This document shows, piece after piece, positions 24,129 through 35,578 of a DNA stretch of 64,000 nt. The translations under genes were made by a program, and so were the position numbers. The stretch's first letter is position 1. Each line of letters opens with the position of its first letter. The stretch lies in assembly GCF_040712315.1 (NCBI RefSeq), contig NC_134023.1, forward strand, positions 70,649,889 through 70,713,888. The letters run 5' to 3'. Origin of the DNA: Castanea sativa. Its lineage: Eukaryota; Streptophyta; Magnoliopsida; Fagales; Fagaceae. The notes beneath the pieces are model-generated. The model was not told the DNA's origin. It was given only the letters and a program-made list of their open reading frames with translations, and searched no databases.

Positions 24129-24518
24129 TTAACTATCCCAAGAATAACACTGTTCACCACCTCTCAATTTGTCTTGAAAACATGGACCATCAGGTTTAAG
24201 ATGCCAAATACAAGTAACGCACTGGTCCCTATCAACATTGTAAATCTCGAACTTGTGGGATACCCCCGTCCATTCCCATTTGCAGTTGATATTTAGAGTA
24301 GTATCCCCAATAGAGAAAAGGTATTTTTCACCATAGGCAACGAAAAAGGAAGGAAAATCATCATAGCTGTTTGCACAAGTGCCATTAATTTTCGAGAGAC
24401 GAGTCACGTAGTTCCAGACTTCAAATTCATCAGCCTCTGCATTCATAGAGAAAGTAGTAACAATTATAAAAAATGCAAGCAACAACAATGTTGATACGTT
24501 CTTATTGAAATGACTCAT
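24129..24518 (-). CDS. Plant self-incompatibility S1-family secreted protein (SPH-like)
   Basis: A 129-aa intronless protein, the usual size for the S1/SPH family of small secreted plant proteins. In poppy, members act as stigma ligands in self-incompatibility; the role of most others is unknown. Residues 1-29 form a signal peptide (hydrophobic 10-23, ending AEA). The mature part has the family pattern: an early VWNYV strand, NGTC (possible N-glycosylation at 45), a central WEW, and the late motif CIWHLKPDG. Six mature cysteines are seen (48, 79, 100, 103, 113, 124), two more than the common four. The start is a true ATG with a TATA box about 75 bp upstream. Reading frame intact; no neighbour suggests a partner. 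Expression unknown. Confidence 0.85.
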   Translation of the reverse strand: MSHFNKNVSTLLLLAFFIIVTTFSMNAEADEFEVWNYVTRLSKINGTCANSYDDFPSFFVAYGEKYLFSIGDTTLNINCKWEWTGVSHKFEIYNVDRDQCVTCIWHLKPDGPCFQDKLRGGEQCYSWDS

Positions 24519-24592
24519 TTTTTTTTTTTTTTTTGGAACCGATTCTTTTTTTGATTTGTTTGTCTATAAAATAGAGTTGTTAATATGTCCTT

Positions 24593-24600
24593 TATTTATA
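24593..24600 (-). promoter_or_regulatory. Likely TATA box of the S1-like gene
   Basis: TATAAATA on the minus strand, 75 bp before the ATG at 24518, inside CTATAAATAAAGG. The position fits a plant core promoter with a short 5'UTR. Confidence 0.6.
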
Positions 24601-25492
24601 GTGTGGCTGTAGATTTATAGTTCTAGTTTTCTTTTATAAAATTAGTAAAATGCAGTTAACACACCAAATTTTGGTTGCTATTAGCCCAAATTTTGGGATT
24701 GGTTGGCATCAAACCCAATTTTGACCCATCAAAAGAAAAAAAAAAAAAAAAAACCAAATTTTGAAAGTGTCAACAATCCAAAGGATAACTTCTCTTAGAA
24801 ATAAGGTCTTAAATGTCAAATAAATAACAAATTTATCTATACTTTCTACAACACTTACAACTAGTATTATTTTGAATTCAAAAAGAAAACTCATAAAATT
24901 TTAGTTTTTCTTTTTTAATTTTTTTTCTCCTTCATGCTCATCTTTTTATTTCCTAAACTTTAGCCATTTTTTATTAATTTTTTATCTGAATAAAACACCT
25001 CTAGTTAAAAACAAAATTTCTATAAAAAATAAGAATAAATAAAAAACTATGAGAACTCCTAAAATTAGCCTTCTTTCCCCTCGTTCATCTTATTTTTCCT
25101 ACCCAATATTTTCTCTACATCACTATACCACTATCAAACTCATGTTCAAAAAGAAATTATAGTTATTGTCTATTTCTAAAATTTATCATTTTTATTTGTT
25201 TGAAGAAAAAAAATATCACATTCATCTTTTAAAAAAAAAAAGAAAAAAAAAACCCTTGTCACAAGAAGTCCTAATTCCAAATAAAATACCTCCATCTTTT
25301 TTTTAATAAAAAAAACATAATACTCGTTTAAAAAAGAATTACTTATCCTTATTCTAATCTTTGCTCTATATCACCACACTACTTTAAAATACACGTTCAA
25401 AAAACAAATGACATTTTCTGCTTATCTCTAAAGTTTATCATTTTGTTTAAAAAATAAAAAATATATATAACATTCATCCTTTTTTTTCCCCT
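24601..25492. other. AT-rich intergenic, no gene
   Basis: Dominated by poly-A and poly-T runs. No coding or structural feature is recognised. Confidence 0.5.
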
Positions 25493-26168
25493 TAATCTCA
25501 ATTGACAATTAATTTTTGAAATATTTGCAAAAAAAACAACCTGAACAGAAATACAAAATTTGGAGAGAAGTCTAGTCTAGGAAGGCCCTTAGTAACTGAG
25601 AGCACCCACCTTCTTCTAGTATGTTCTCTACAAAATTGTTCATCTCATCCTCTTTATAGACAATAATGCACTATTGTTTTTTGTTTATGCAGTTTTTTTG
25701 CTAAAGCCATTTTGGGATAGATCTGCATAATTAATATTGTTGGAAAGGAACGTATGTAACAGTAAACCTTAAATTTTGGTAGTCATCATTAAAGTTTAGT
25801 TGCACTAAATAATTTTTTTTTTGGAAAGGAAAAAAAACACAAAACTCATGTAGATTTTTTGCTAGAGCCATTTCGTGACAGAGCTGCATAATCAACACTA
25901 CCTAGAAAAGAAGGTATGTAAGAATAAACTTCAAATTTTGGAAGTCATTAAATTGATTATTACAGCTTATTGAATTTTGTAGTTATCATCTCTTAATTGT
26001 AATTGTACAGAAATCCTATGAAAAAAAAAAAATAGATAACTGATATTTTGGATTGCTTTTTTTTCACTTTTTTAAAATGAAGTTGCAATTATCATCATCA
26101 ATACCATACAATTATCTTGTACCATATCTTAATTTTATTTGTGAAATAGAACTATATATATATATATT
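25493..26168 (+). repeat. Left arm of an imperfect inverted repeat (partner 27616-27903)
   Basis: Two blocks, 25493-25655 and 26032-26168, match the reverse complement of 27616-27903 in the same order. The right arm lacks the 375 bp between them. Shared landmarks include GCACCCACC, GCAATTATC and the (TA)n end. The spacer (26169-27615) contains a MITE and an inverted module copy. Confidence 0.75.
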
Positions 26169-26740
26169 AGACTCATCACACGTGCAAAGCATGTGTATTA
26201 TGCTCAAGGTAAAACCAAAAATCGATCAAAATAGGCTCAACATTACAAAACATTACAAAGGAATCAAATACATACCTCAATAGAAATTTAGACTGGGCTT
26301 GTAGTCAACAATCTCTGTCTCTCTCGCCAAGCTCTCTGTCAACAACAAACACATTTAAATACATATCTCAATAAAAATTCTTTTCTTCAGATAAATTAGA
26401 TATAATATACCTTTAACTATTAAAATTTAGCGGATTTCAAAGGTCGTTGCGTTTGATTCTTTCATAAAACTGGTGGGTTTGTTAAATTAGAATGAATCTG
26501 TGAAATAGGAAGGTGGGACATGTGATATGCTTGATTGTGGCTAAAGGGAGTTGAGATAGTAGTGGGTAAATGCAATTTTAACGTTCAAATGAGGGCAATT
26601 TTGTACCGTAAGAAGTTGAAACCCAATGAGACATTTGAAAAACATGCACTACTAAACTCTTGTCTGCTGTACTATTAATTATCCTCAGCCTTTTGCATAT
26701 AAAACCGAATAACTAATGAATTCCCCATACCTGAAACTAA

Positions 26741-27019
26741 GTGTGTGTTTGGATTGGGAGGCTGCGTCCAGCGTCCTGCGTCCAGCGTCCAGCCTTCAGT
26801 TTTTTTTTTTTTTTTTTATTCCTTCCCAGCCGCAGTTGTTGACCAAGTCTTCCGTGAACAGTGCATTCGTGCACTGTTCACGGATCCACAAATTTTACTT
26901 TTTAGCCACTTTTTTTATTAAAAATAGGTCCCGCGGTACTATTCACACATTTTAAAATTATTTTGCTACAGTGTTTTCAGTTTTCAGTTTTCAGCAATAA
27001 GTTCTATCCAAACAGACCC
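26741..27019 (+). mobile_element. Tourist-like (PIF/Harbinger) MITE, copy 2
   Basis: 279 bp with TIRs GTGTGTGTTTGGAT and (minus strand) GGGTCTGTTTGGAT, and a perfect 3-bp TAA duplication at 26738-26740 and 27020-27022. The internal sequence matches the copy at 12703-12971, including an inverted GTGCACTGTTCACGG region. Confidence 0.85.
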
Positions 27020-27089
27020 TAAAGGGAAAAGCTGAGAGAGAACAAATCTGGTATTAAATTAATTTGAGGGGAATTGAGAATGGAGTTGT

Positions 27090-27571
27090 ATGCACCTGTA
27101 GGCACACGGGTAAAACCCTTCTAAAATAAATTTTGAACCCTGGGATGTGAAAAGCTTAGTCCACTCTTGACAAATTTTCACCTGGAATTTTTTTACTAAA
27201 TAAGTGAGAAAAGGTATAAAAAAACAAAAAATAAAAATCCAACCAAATGGTTCACATTATTTTGGTTCATGAAAATGAAATTCCTCCTTTAAAATGAGAA
27301 TTCATTAGAAATTATTTATTCTCTACCAAAAATATATTTTCCTTCCCTGCACCTTTTTAACTCAATATATAAAGTTAAACTATCTTCAAATAACAATTTT
27401 GATGAATGCATAATAATACTTATAAATAGATACATCCATGACAAGTAAAAAATTGCAAACTTAATGTACTGGAATACCTAAGCAACTGTTAAACCATTAC
27501 TAATTCAGATACATAGGCTCACCTCCTGCAGGGGTCATGAGATTATTTGCATACTTTGTCAAAGTAGGCAA
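27090..27571 (-). repeat. Inverted partial copy of the downstream module
   Basis: The reverse complement matches about 8250-8720 (and 6470-6930). The match stops sharply at about 27571. Non-coding. Confidence 0.7.
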
Positions 27572-27615
27572 AATGTTGAAAACCAAATAGGAAATCCTGT
27601 TATTAATAATGTGTA

Positions 27616-27901
27616 TATATATATATATAGTTTTATTTCACAATTAAAATTAAGATAATTTTACTGTATTGATGAAGATAATTGCAACTTCATTTTTAAA
27701 AAAAATGAAAAAAAAAATCTAAAATATCAGTTATCTTTTATTTATTTTTCGATAAGATGAACAATTTTGTAAAGAACGTCATAGAAGAGGGTGGGTGCTC
27801 CTAGTTACTGAGGCCCTCCTAAAGCAGACTTTTCTTGTAATTTTGTAACTCTGTTCTGGTTGTTTTGCAAATATTTCAAAAATTAATTGTGAAGTGAGAT
27901 T

Positions 27902-27903
<2 letters not shown>
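27616..27903 (-). repeat. Right arm of the imperfect inverted repeat
   Basis: Reverse complement of 25493-25655 plus 26032-26168, without the extra 375 bp present in the left arm. Flanked by (TA)n tracts on both sides. Confidence 0.75.
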
Positions 27904-27937
<34 letters not shown>

Positions 27938-28014
27938 CTATAAAAGACGTAGTAGTGGAATACAACGATGCAAACGAAAAAATATGCATAGTTCCTCGAC
28001 TTGCATCAATAATC

Positions 28015-28640
28015 CCCACTGCACCGAAAGAAAACCGTGTTCATACTTGGTAGTTTGAATTCGCAAGGCCCACTTAGAGTTGATTTAGGAAGGGCTTGTA
28101 AAGCCTAGTCCAAAATTTTTGTTGATAGGATTTGAATGCTGATGAGATTATAAATGATAGCCCTTTTCACCGAATATCAGCTTTCTTCTTTGGATTTTTT
28201 TTGCCATTTAGCATCATTTTAGCAACAATTTTGTTAGTTAGCATGTTTTTGAAACAATTTAGCAAACTAACATTTCGATTTTGTTAGACTCAATTTCAAT
28301 AAAGGAAATCGAGTCTAATACACTCAATTTATGCTCTGGCAGAGACTGATGTGGATCTTTTGTACACGTGGATCTCAAGTCTAATACACTCGATTTATGG
28401 TTTGGTGTAGGTGGGAATTAAACCCCAACTCTTTTATTCAACCATCAGAAACTTTACACGTTGAGCTAACTGAAATTCATCTCTTAGGTATAAGTTTGTG
28501 CAACCGGAGAATGTTGTGGTCCAAATTCCCTAACTCATTCCTAAAAGGAATTAAGGCCCAAATAGAAAAGAGAGAATGCTGGCCCAAGAAGTATAGAAAG
28601 GAAAACAAAAATGAAAGACAGACAGGGATCGTATTGTGAT
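28015..28640 (-). repeat. Inverted pieces of the 15-17 kb region
   Basis: 28015-28200 matches 17060-17290 inverted and 28500-28640 matches 15460-15600 inverted. The intervening 28210-28400 contains two GAGTCTAATACACTC/CGATTTATG-type direct repeats. No gene. Confidence 0.65.
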
Positions 28641-29427
28641 GTTTATATAAAATATTTGAATTTTTTTTTTTGGTGAAGAATATGATATCTAAAATTTGAA
28701 TAGTTTTTTTTTTTTCTTCCTAGTTGCTACACTCATGTTGAGCAACATTAGCATAACATTTTAGTTCATTTCCGTCCACTTTGGTCTAATTCGATCAACT
28801 TCAGTCCAATTCAAAGAATAAGAAATATGAAACAAAAAGTATTTAATTGTACCCAAAAAAAGAGAGGAAAATATTGTGCATAATAATAATTGTTAAAAGA
28901 ATATGGACCACTTCAAAAAATATCAATATCAATAAAAAACATCAAAAATAATGGGTGGATATTTAGTCTATATAAGGCTAGGCCCTCTCTCCACTCTTAA
29001 CGTTAAATGAAAATAAAACCATAGATCTCATTCTTCTAGAGATTATGGTGGCTTGCCCCATTGAAAGATGTCTTGAAAGGGGGAGTATCTGCTTAGGCCA
29101 TGTGCCAAGTGTGCATGTACATGTCTATTGCTATTGGTAATCTGCTATTGATAATTTTTGGAGGTATCTCCCTAAACCTTGTAGATTTATCGATTATTTG
29201 TGTTTTACTATCTAGCATACGTATGCCTTTAATTTTTACAGTAGGACCTTACCAATTTTTTCCATATCCATTTGAAACTTTTAAAGTTTTCTTGGGTTCA
29301 ACCAAAACGCACACTTGCGTACTTGCAAGTCTCACTTTCAAATGCATTACTCATTAGTAAACGTTTTTGGAAATTTGTTAAAGTATAAAAGAAGATTAAG
29401 GACAAAGATGTTGGCAAACATAGTCTT
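28641..29427. other. Intergenic, no gene recognised
   Basis: 28720-28830 resembles 15290-15380 on the opposite strand. A short open frame at 29100-29357 has no family features. Confidence 0.45.
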
Positions 29428-29435
29428 GTTTTTTC

Positions 29436-29867
29436 CAATGTTATGAATACCGTTTCGGAACCCGTTTTGGTTTGTCTATTAGAACGGAATATTTCGGTAC
29501 TGGCCTATTTCGACGTACCGTTGCATGCTGTTTCGGGTTATAGCTATTTTTATAAATAAATAAATAAATATATATATAAGTATTATTGATAAAAAAAAAA
29601 AACATATGAATTATTAAGGGTTTTAAAGGTTTTTTTCTTTGTTGGTAAAAAGGATTTTAAAGTTATAACTTATAAGTACATATTTAAACTAATATGTAAT
29701 CTTTAAATCCACATATCAGTTCAGTTATTTATAGAATATAATAAGAGTAATAATATGAAAAAAAAAACCTTTTTTTAGAGATTAAAAAAAAAATTAGATG
29801 TTAATGTTAGTCACATGAAGGTGACTATAAATTAGTAGATGGTTTAAATTACCGTTTCGGAATTACT

Positions 29868-29898
<31 letters not shown>

Positions 29899-30624
29899 TA
29901 GTATTATTATCTAGTCATTAATAAAATAAATATTTACTAATTACTATTATAGAGCCAAGTAATATAAAATAAACGAATGCATTTAACATAGTGGATTAAA
30001 AAGAAATTCATAATAAAGGGAATTAGATTGGTTATTTTAAAAAATATTCAAATTTGGGGTTCTTTTTGTGAATAAGTGAATGTGTTGGGATACTTTGAAA
30101 TTAGAATCATGAAGCTTCTAGGAAGCTCTACTCCCACCAAATACCAACTACCCATGTGCATTGGACTCTAAAATATCACATTCCAAAGCTTTTTTACTCA
30201 AAGCCTCATAAACGTCTAACAGACTCACACTCCCTCTTTTTCTCTCTGGAAGTGGCAGTGACACAAGCTTGAAGAAGTGAGTTTTTTTTTTTTTTGATTA
30301 GTGAAGAAGTGAGTTTTAATGGCACCACTTAAACTTTGTCCATGACTTGAATTTTTTTTTTCTTCTTCTTCGATCTGATGTGAATCTTTTTTTTTTTTCT
30401 TCAATCCCTGTGAATTATGAAGTGTAAACAAACCCAAAACACATACCAGCCGAATCTCTAGTTTCGGCCGATATTTGCTGAAACACACCGGAATGACCAA
30501 AATGCCTCAAAACTGGCCGGATTTTGACTTGAGGTGGAACAAAGGGTATTCTGGTTCCGGATTATATACCGGTACGAGAAATTCCGTCCATTCCGGCTGG
30601 AACGGAACGGAATTCATAACAATG
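29436..30624. mobile_element. Non-autonomous hAT-like DNA transposon with intact TSD
   Basis: 1,189 bp. Its termini CAATGTTATGAATACCG and, on the minus strand, CATTGTTATGAATTCCG differ at two of 17 positions. An exact 8-bp duplication GTTTTTTC lies at 29428-29435 and 30625-30632. Eight-base TSDs with short TIRs beginning CA fit the hAT superfamily. No transposase frame. Subterminal regions carry many CGG-containing motifs (TTTCGG, GGCCGG, ACCGG) and the middle is AT-rich. Confidence 0.8.
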
Positions 30625-30632
30625 GTTTTTTC

Positions 30633-31329
30633 CTCAAGAAACGAAGATTAAAGACAAAGACGTAGACACACAGTGTGTTGTTTTTTCCACAAAAATTTAG
30701 GTTATATTTGGTAATAGTTTTTGTTTTTTATTTTCAAAAACTTATTTTTTGGAAATATAAAGAAAAAAAAATCTTGTATTTTTGAAATCAAAAACATGTT
30801 TTGTTAGTTGAAATTAAGAAAATATTTTTTTGAAGAAAAAAATAGAAAGTACTAAAATATGTTGTTACTAAGATTTGAATTTTAATGCTAACTTATTAAA
30901 TGAGACAGATTCATTGAATTAAATGCATGTTTTCATTGACTTTTGAAAATTAGAAACTGAAAACAGTTTTTTGCATGTTTTCAGTTTCTTTCACAAATTG
31001 AGTTTTGAGAACATTTTTTATTTTTTGTCCATTTTGGGTTGCCAAACAAGTTTTTTAGTCTCAAAAATAGAAAATTGTTTTTGAAAATAGAAAATAAGGG
31101 GAAAAAACAGTTATCAAACATACCCTTAGGCTTTCTCAACAACATGTCGTCCTAGTCTAAAGGAAAATCTTTCATTACAATACAACATATAGCATGACGT
31201 TTTAGAAATTATTTTTTCTACAACTTGTGACTTTATATTGGAGGAACATATACAATGTTAATAACGTGTTGGGTCATGTGGCGTGAGGTTGATAAGTCTT
31301 TATTGAAAACCTTATTTTTTTTAAATTAG
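30633..31329. other. Intergenic, no gene recognised
   Basis: 30700-31130 has complementary halves rich in GTTTTTGAAAA-type sequence, suggesting a decayed inverted-repeat element, but I could not place its ends. Confidence 0.4.
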
Positions 31330-31765
31330 ATATAGATTCCTAAGTTTATATGTTTGATTAGACAATACTCAAGGTGTTACAAGTCAGAATACAAGAATAT
31401 TCAAGCTACAGAAAGAAGAGTTGAATTTCAGTGAAGCTCGACCGATTGAAAGTAAGCTTTGACCGATCAAAAATTGTAGACATGAAATTTCTATAGAATT
31501 CTCTTTCAGCCAAAACTATACTTAAATGTTTTGGGTTTCAAGTGAAACACTTCTAGTATATAAAAGAAACCCTAAGTCATGTTTTAAAGGGAGTTTTTAG
31601 AGAGAGAAGAGTGCATCATGTGCTTTCTATTGTAGATCTAGGGTTTTTGTACCCAAAGCTTTCTTAAATCTTCTACCGGCAATATTTCTTGAAGAAACTC
31701 AAGATCCAGTGTTCTAGAAGTTGCTGCCATACAAAATTAACTACCAACGGTGATCAAATGATTCA
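31330..31765 (+). mobile_element. LTR-like segment with TATA box, abutting the NLR pseudogene
   Basis: Style resembles the U3-R-U5 part of a Ty1/copia LTR: a TATATAAAAG box (about 31557), then a leader including AGATCTAGGGTTTTTG. It ends where NLR homology starts at 31766. No second LTR, primer-binding site or TSD was found, so the assignment is tentative. Confidence 0.35.
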
Positions 31766-32686
31766 ACTTATAGTGCAATTATGGCTAGTTTTAAGTTCAT
31801 ACGCTTGTTGGATTTGCATAACATGGGGATTAAAACAATTCCAAGTTCTATCAAAAAGTTGAAACATCTAAGATATCTTGACCTTTCTGAGAATAAAAAC
31901 ATTGAGATGCTTCCTAATTCTATTGTCAAGTTGTACAATTTGCAAACACTTAAACTCTCTGAGTGTAAAAACCTTAAAGAAATGCCTAGAGATATTAACA
32001 AATTAGTCAGCCTCAAGTTTCTTGAGATTAATGGGTGTTGGGGTTTAACTCATATGCCAAATGGACTGGGCCAATTGACTAATCTACAAACATTGTCAAG
32101 GTTTGTGATGAATAAGGATATTGCCGATTCAATGCCTAGGAGTTACGGTGGATTGAAGGAACTTGAAAGGCTAAATGAGCTACGAGGAAATATGTTAATC
32201 GAAAATCTCAAACAAGTAAAAGATGCCGCATTAGAGTATAAGGATGCAAATTTGAAAGAAAACAACGTCTTGATAGGTTGGACTTAAATTGGGTAGAAGA
32301 AGACATTGATGAGACAGGTGTTGGTTACGAGGAAATGTCATTGGAAGCCTTGCAACCACATATAAATCTCAAAGCATTGAGTTTAGAGCAGTACGGGGGA
32401 GTGATATTTCCACATTGGCTTGTTTCACTCACAAATCTTGTCCAATTTGAATTAGATTCATGTAAAAAGGGCCAATATCTTCCACCGTTGGATCAATTTC
32501 CTTCTCTCAAAATAAACAAATTGTACAAATTGGATTCTTTGGAGTACATTTCAGATTTAGAGAAAGATAACAATGATTCTTTATTCTACCCATCTCGAGA
32601 GACACTCCAAATTGTAAAATGCCCTAATTTAAAGGGATGGTGGCGGGGAAGGAGGGATTCTCTTCCTTCATTTCCTCGTCTTTCTG
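31766..32686 (+). pseudogene. LRR-only NLR fragment, paralogue of the 0-2.6 kb gene
   Basis: Homologous to about nt 706-1630 of the first NLR gene (LRR domain only). A new ATG at 31781 (ATT in the paralogue) opens a 168-codon frame beginning MASFKFIRLLDLHNMGIK. One A is lost near 32261, shifting the frame, which stops at 32287. The original frame continues to about 32686, where homology ends abruptly and module sequence follows. Compared with copy 1, about 2.8 kb of gene 3' end plus flank is deleted. NB-ARC is absent. Not expected to be a functional receptor. Confidence 0.85.
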
Positions 32687-33233
32687 AATTAATAAGTTTA
32701 CAAAAAAACAAGAAGAAAATAATGGTAACTATCTCATTCCTTACCACATTAAATCTTTCGACATAGGTTTGGCTTCAATTATTGAGTTTTTTCTTTTTAA
32801 TTTTCTGGCAATATGATAGGCAACATCAACAACAAAGTGTTATTCCCAAGTTTTGAGGTTAGCTATGGATCCTCATTTCTTCTCAAAACTTTTTCCTTTT
32901 TTTAAAATATGGTGGAAAACTTATTCACTCACTTATTCACCTTTTTATTTCTCAAACTTTGGTCTGATAGATTACCATGGACGAAAGCTATAGCTTGGTG
33001 TTACCACTCAAAGTATTACCTACTTTTAAGGATAGCTTAATTTCATGGTGAATGATTTTTGGACTTCTCAACTAGTAAGACTTCGTTGAACAAGGGTTGC
33101 TTGGAGAGTTCCTTTACTTAATAAAGAAGGAATTTCGTTCATCTTTGGATTAATTTCTTAAGGTTGCTTAGCATACCATGGAGTTATATTAGAGATATGG
33201 CACTTGTGAAATATCACATGAATCTAACACCTT
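32687..33233 (+). repeat. Downstream module, second block
   Basis: Matches 4400-4920 (same order, including GGATAGCTTAATTTCATGG). It directly follows the breakpoint in the NLR fragment. Non-coding. Confidence 0.6.
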
Positions 33234-33385
33234 GTTGGAATTTTTTGTTTAGTGCTCTGCCCTAAGTTGTAATTGTTTTAGTGCTCTGTTTGATGCTTCA
33301 GAATTGCTGTTGTATTTGAGTTGCTGGTTTTCGGCTTGGTTTCAATGAAATTTCTGTCTGATTATCCAAAAATAAAATAAAATAA
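33234..33385 (+). mobile_element. Duplicated truncated LINE, third copy, internally deleted
   Basis: Same LINE 3' end and same site as 4921-5140 and 9385-9602. Flanked by AATCTAACACCTT (33221-33233; one mismatch) and AATCTAGCACCTT (33386-33398). About 70 bp are missing after GTGCTCTG. Confidence 0.75.
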
Positions 33386-33398
33386 AATCTAGCACCTT

Positions 33399-35226
33399 CT
33401 ATTCTCAAGAACAGGAGTTCCTAACCTTTCTAATGGCTTTTAAAATAAATACTAGACAACAAAAGCTATCAGAAAGAAGAGAATAAATTATTTTATTTTC
33501 GACGATTTGAGTTCCAAAGTAAAATTATAAGGTCTTTACACAAATTGGTCCCTTTTTCTTCATTTTTTATAAAAATGCGTAAGATCGATTCTTTTAAACA
33601 TGAACTTCCTCTCTTTTTGGTCGTGGGATTTTGGAATGGATACCAAGGCTTATTTGACTGAACTCACTGGTATTTTTCTCATTTCCTTTTTTTACCCTTT
33701 ATCTACTCTAGGGATCTTTGATCTTTGATTTATGACTTTTGCATTTTAATAAAAAACATGTGACTTTTCCTTCAACATTTTCTTCATTCTAATAAATTGC
33801 ATCTTTGTATCTCAAATTGCATTGATGACATGATGTATTTGATGTGCTTCAAATATTGTTTAAATAGAGTAAAATTTGGCTCAAGGTGGAATAGAGGTAC
33901 TATTGTAGGGAGAATTAAATCTTGCAACCATGCTACTGGAATTAGCTCATTGTATAGGAATTTTGCTAGTTCAAATCCTTTTTATATGTAAGCACCTAAC
34001 CTATTGTTATATCTTTAAATCACAATCATAATAATAATAATAATAATAATGACTCACAATTTTTTCTTGTAGCTTGGTCTTATTTGAAAACACAGCTCAA
34101 TGTTTTAAAATCATTTGATAAATTCAAATAAACTGGAAAATATTCCAATATGTTATCGAAACAGCAAACTACTATATTTTTCTCACTATCAATTTTTGTA
34201 TTATAGGTTCCAACTTAAACTTAAATTCATCATTATCATTGTTTTAACAAAATTATTTTTGTTTAATCCAAAATTAACAAAGAGTAAAACTCTATATATA
34301 AAATCGAAACCTCGGAAGTTCTTACAATTTTTCACATCAACACAATATTTAAATAAAAATATCATTTTATTTTAAAAAAAATTATTTTTGTTTAGTCCAA
34401 ACTTAACAAGGAGTGAAACTCTATCTCTCTAACAAATCCAACTTAAACTCAAACTCAAACTCAAACATTGATAATTTTTCTCCAAATTTGCGAGCCGAAG
34501 CCTCTGAAACTCTCATAATTTTTCACATCAGCATAATATTTAAATAAAATTATCATTTTATAAATTTTTGTAAGACATTGCACATTTAAGCAACGACTTC
34601 TTCATCAAATTGTAACACAAATTAAAGTCATATAAAAGCAAATCATGCAATGCTATAGTTTCTTAAATTTTTTATAAAACTATTTTAGTCTACCTCACAA
34701 ATAGGTAAGTTCATGTGCATAGCATGAGTTAGCGACTAGTTATCATATATTATAAAACTAGAGATCCAAAAATCTTTTAATTATTGGTGTTGCTGTGACA
34801 AACTAAATGATGTAGTTAGCACTATTTTTTTGTGAAGCAATCGTTTCTATAGAGATATTAGCAACAGAAATTGATGCATCAGGAGATATTAACAAAAGAA
34901 TTTGATGCATCATTTTAATGTGTGCGCTTTCAAGCTTTTATCATGTACAATATTTATGTTGGCAGTTTCTCACAACAATCCATAGCTTCCTTTAGTGAAC
35001 CATCCAAGGAAGCAACTCATACAATATCCTAATTTTTCTCTCTAGAGTCCTTTTTGTCATTTCCCCCTTGTTTCTTCTTTCACCTCTTTAAGACCTGATT
35101 TACTTGTAGATTGTTTGTCATTCCATATGATTTCTTGTTGTCAATTTATGTACTAATATCTATTCTTGATTTGTTCCATTTCACGTGCATATGTTTTTCA
35201 GTTTTTTTTTAATTTTTTTTTCGTTA
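33399..35226 (+). repeat. Downstream module, second block, with exon-like piece
   Basis: 33760-34205 and 34740-35190 match copy A/B units. The exon-like piece 33868-33957 is fully open here (VKFGSRWNRGTIVGRIKSC) but its donor is GA instead of GT. A Helitron-like insertion replaces part of the unit at 34208-34739. Confidence 0.6.
34208..34739 (+). mobile_element. Helitron-like 3' end, non-autonomous
   Basis: The insert ends with a hairpin TCATG-tgcatag-CATGA (34711-34727), 12 bases later CTAG (34736-34739), and the next host base is T, as expected for Helitrons (hairpin about 11 bp before CTRR, insertion between A and T). The matching host sites in copies A and B read CACTAA|TTA at this junction. 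The left end starts TCCAACTTAAAC but the expected host A is missing, and about 90 bp of host are lost there. Internally, a block of about 130-200 bp is repeated twice. Confidence 0.6.
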
Positions 35227-35578
35227 TGTTGTGTTCTTAGGTAGGATCCTTGAATGAGTGAATCCTGGAATTTAGTATGTGTACAGAAGTTTCATTCTAT
35301 TGATAAGATTATTTACATAAATAATTATTTGGGCACAGTTGGCTTTTAATGTGATAGTGATGCAGAACAAAAACAAGTTAGATATCATTCTAAATAAATG
35401 AGTACCTTGAAAGCTCAAGGGAGAAAAATGGAATCTTAAATAGAGGTAGAAGGTTTTTATTATTATTCTGGAATAAACAGAGGTAGGGAGTATTAAAAAA
35501 TAAAATGAACATTACATGGGGATAACAATTACAAAGCTGTAGAAGGCCAAAGTTACTGAAGAGTGACAGTCCAAGTAC

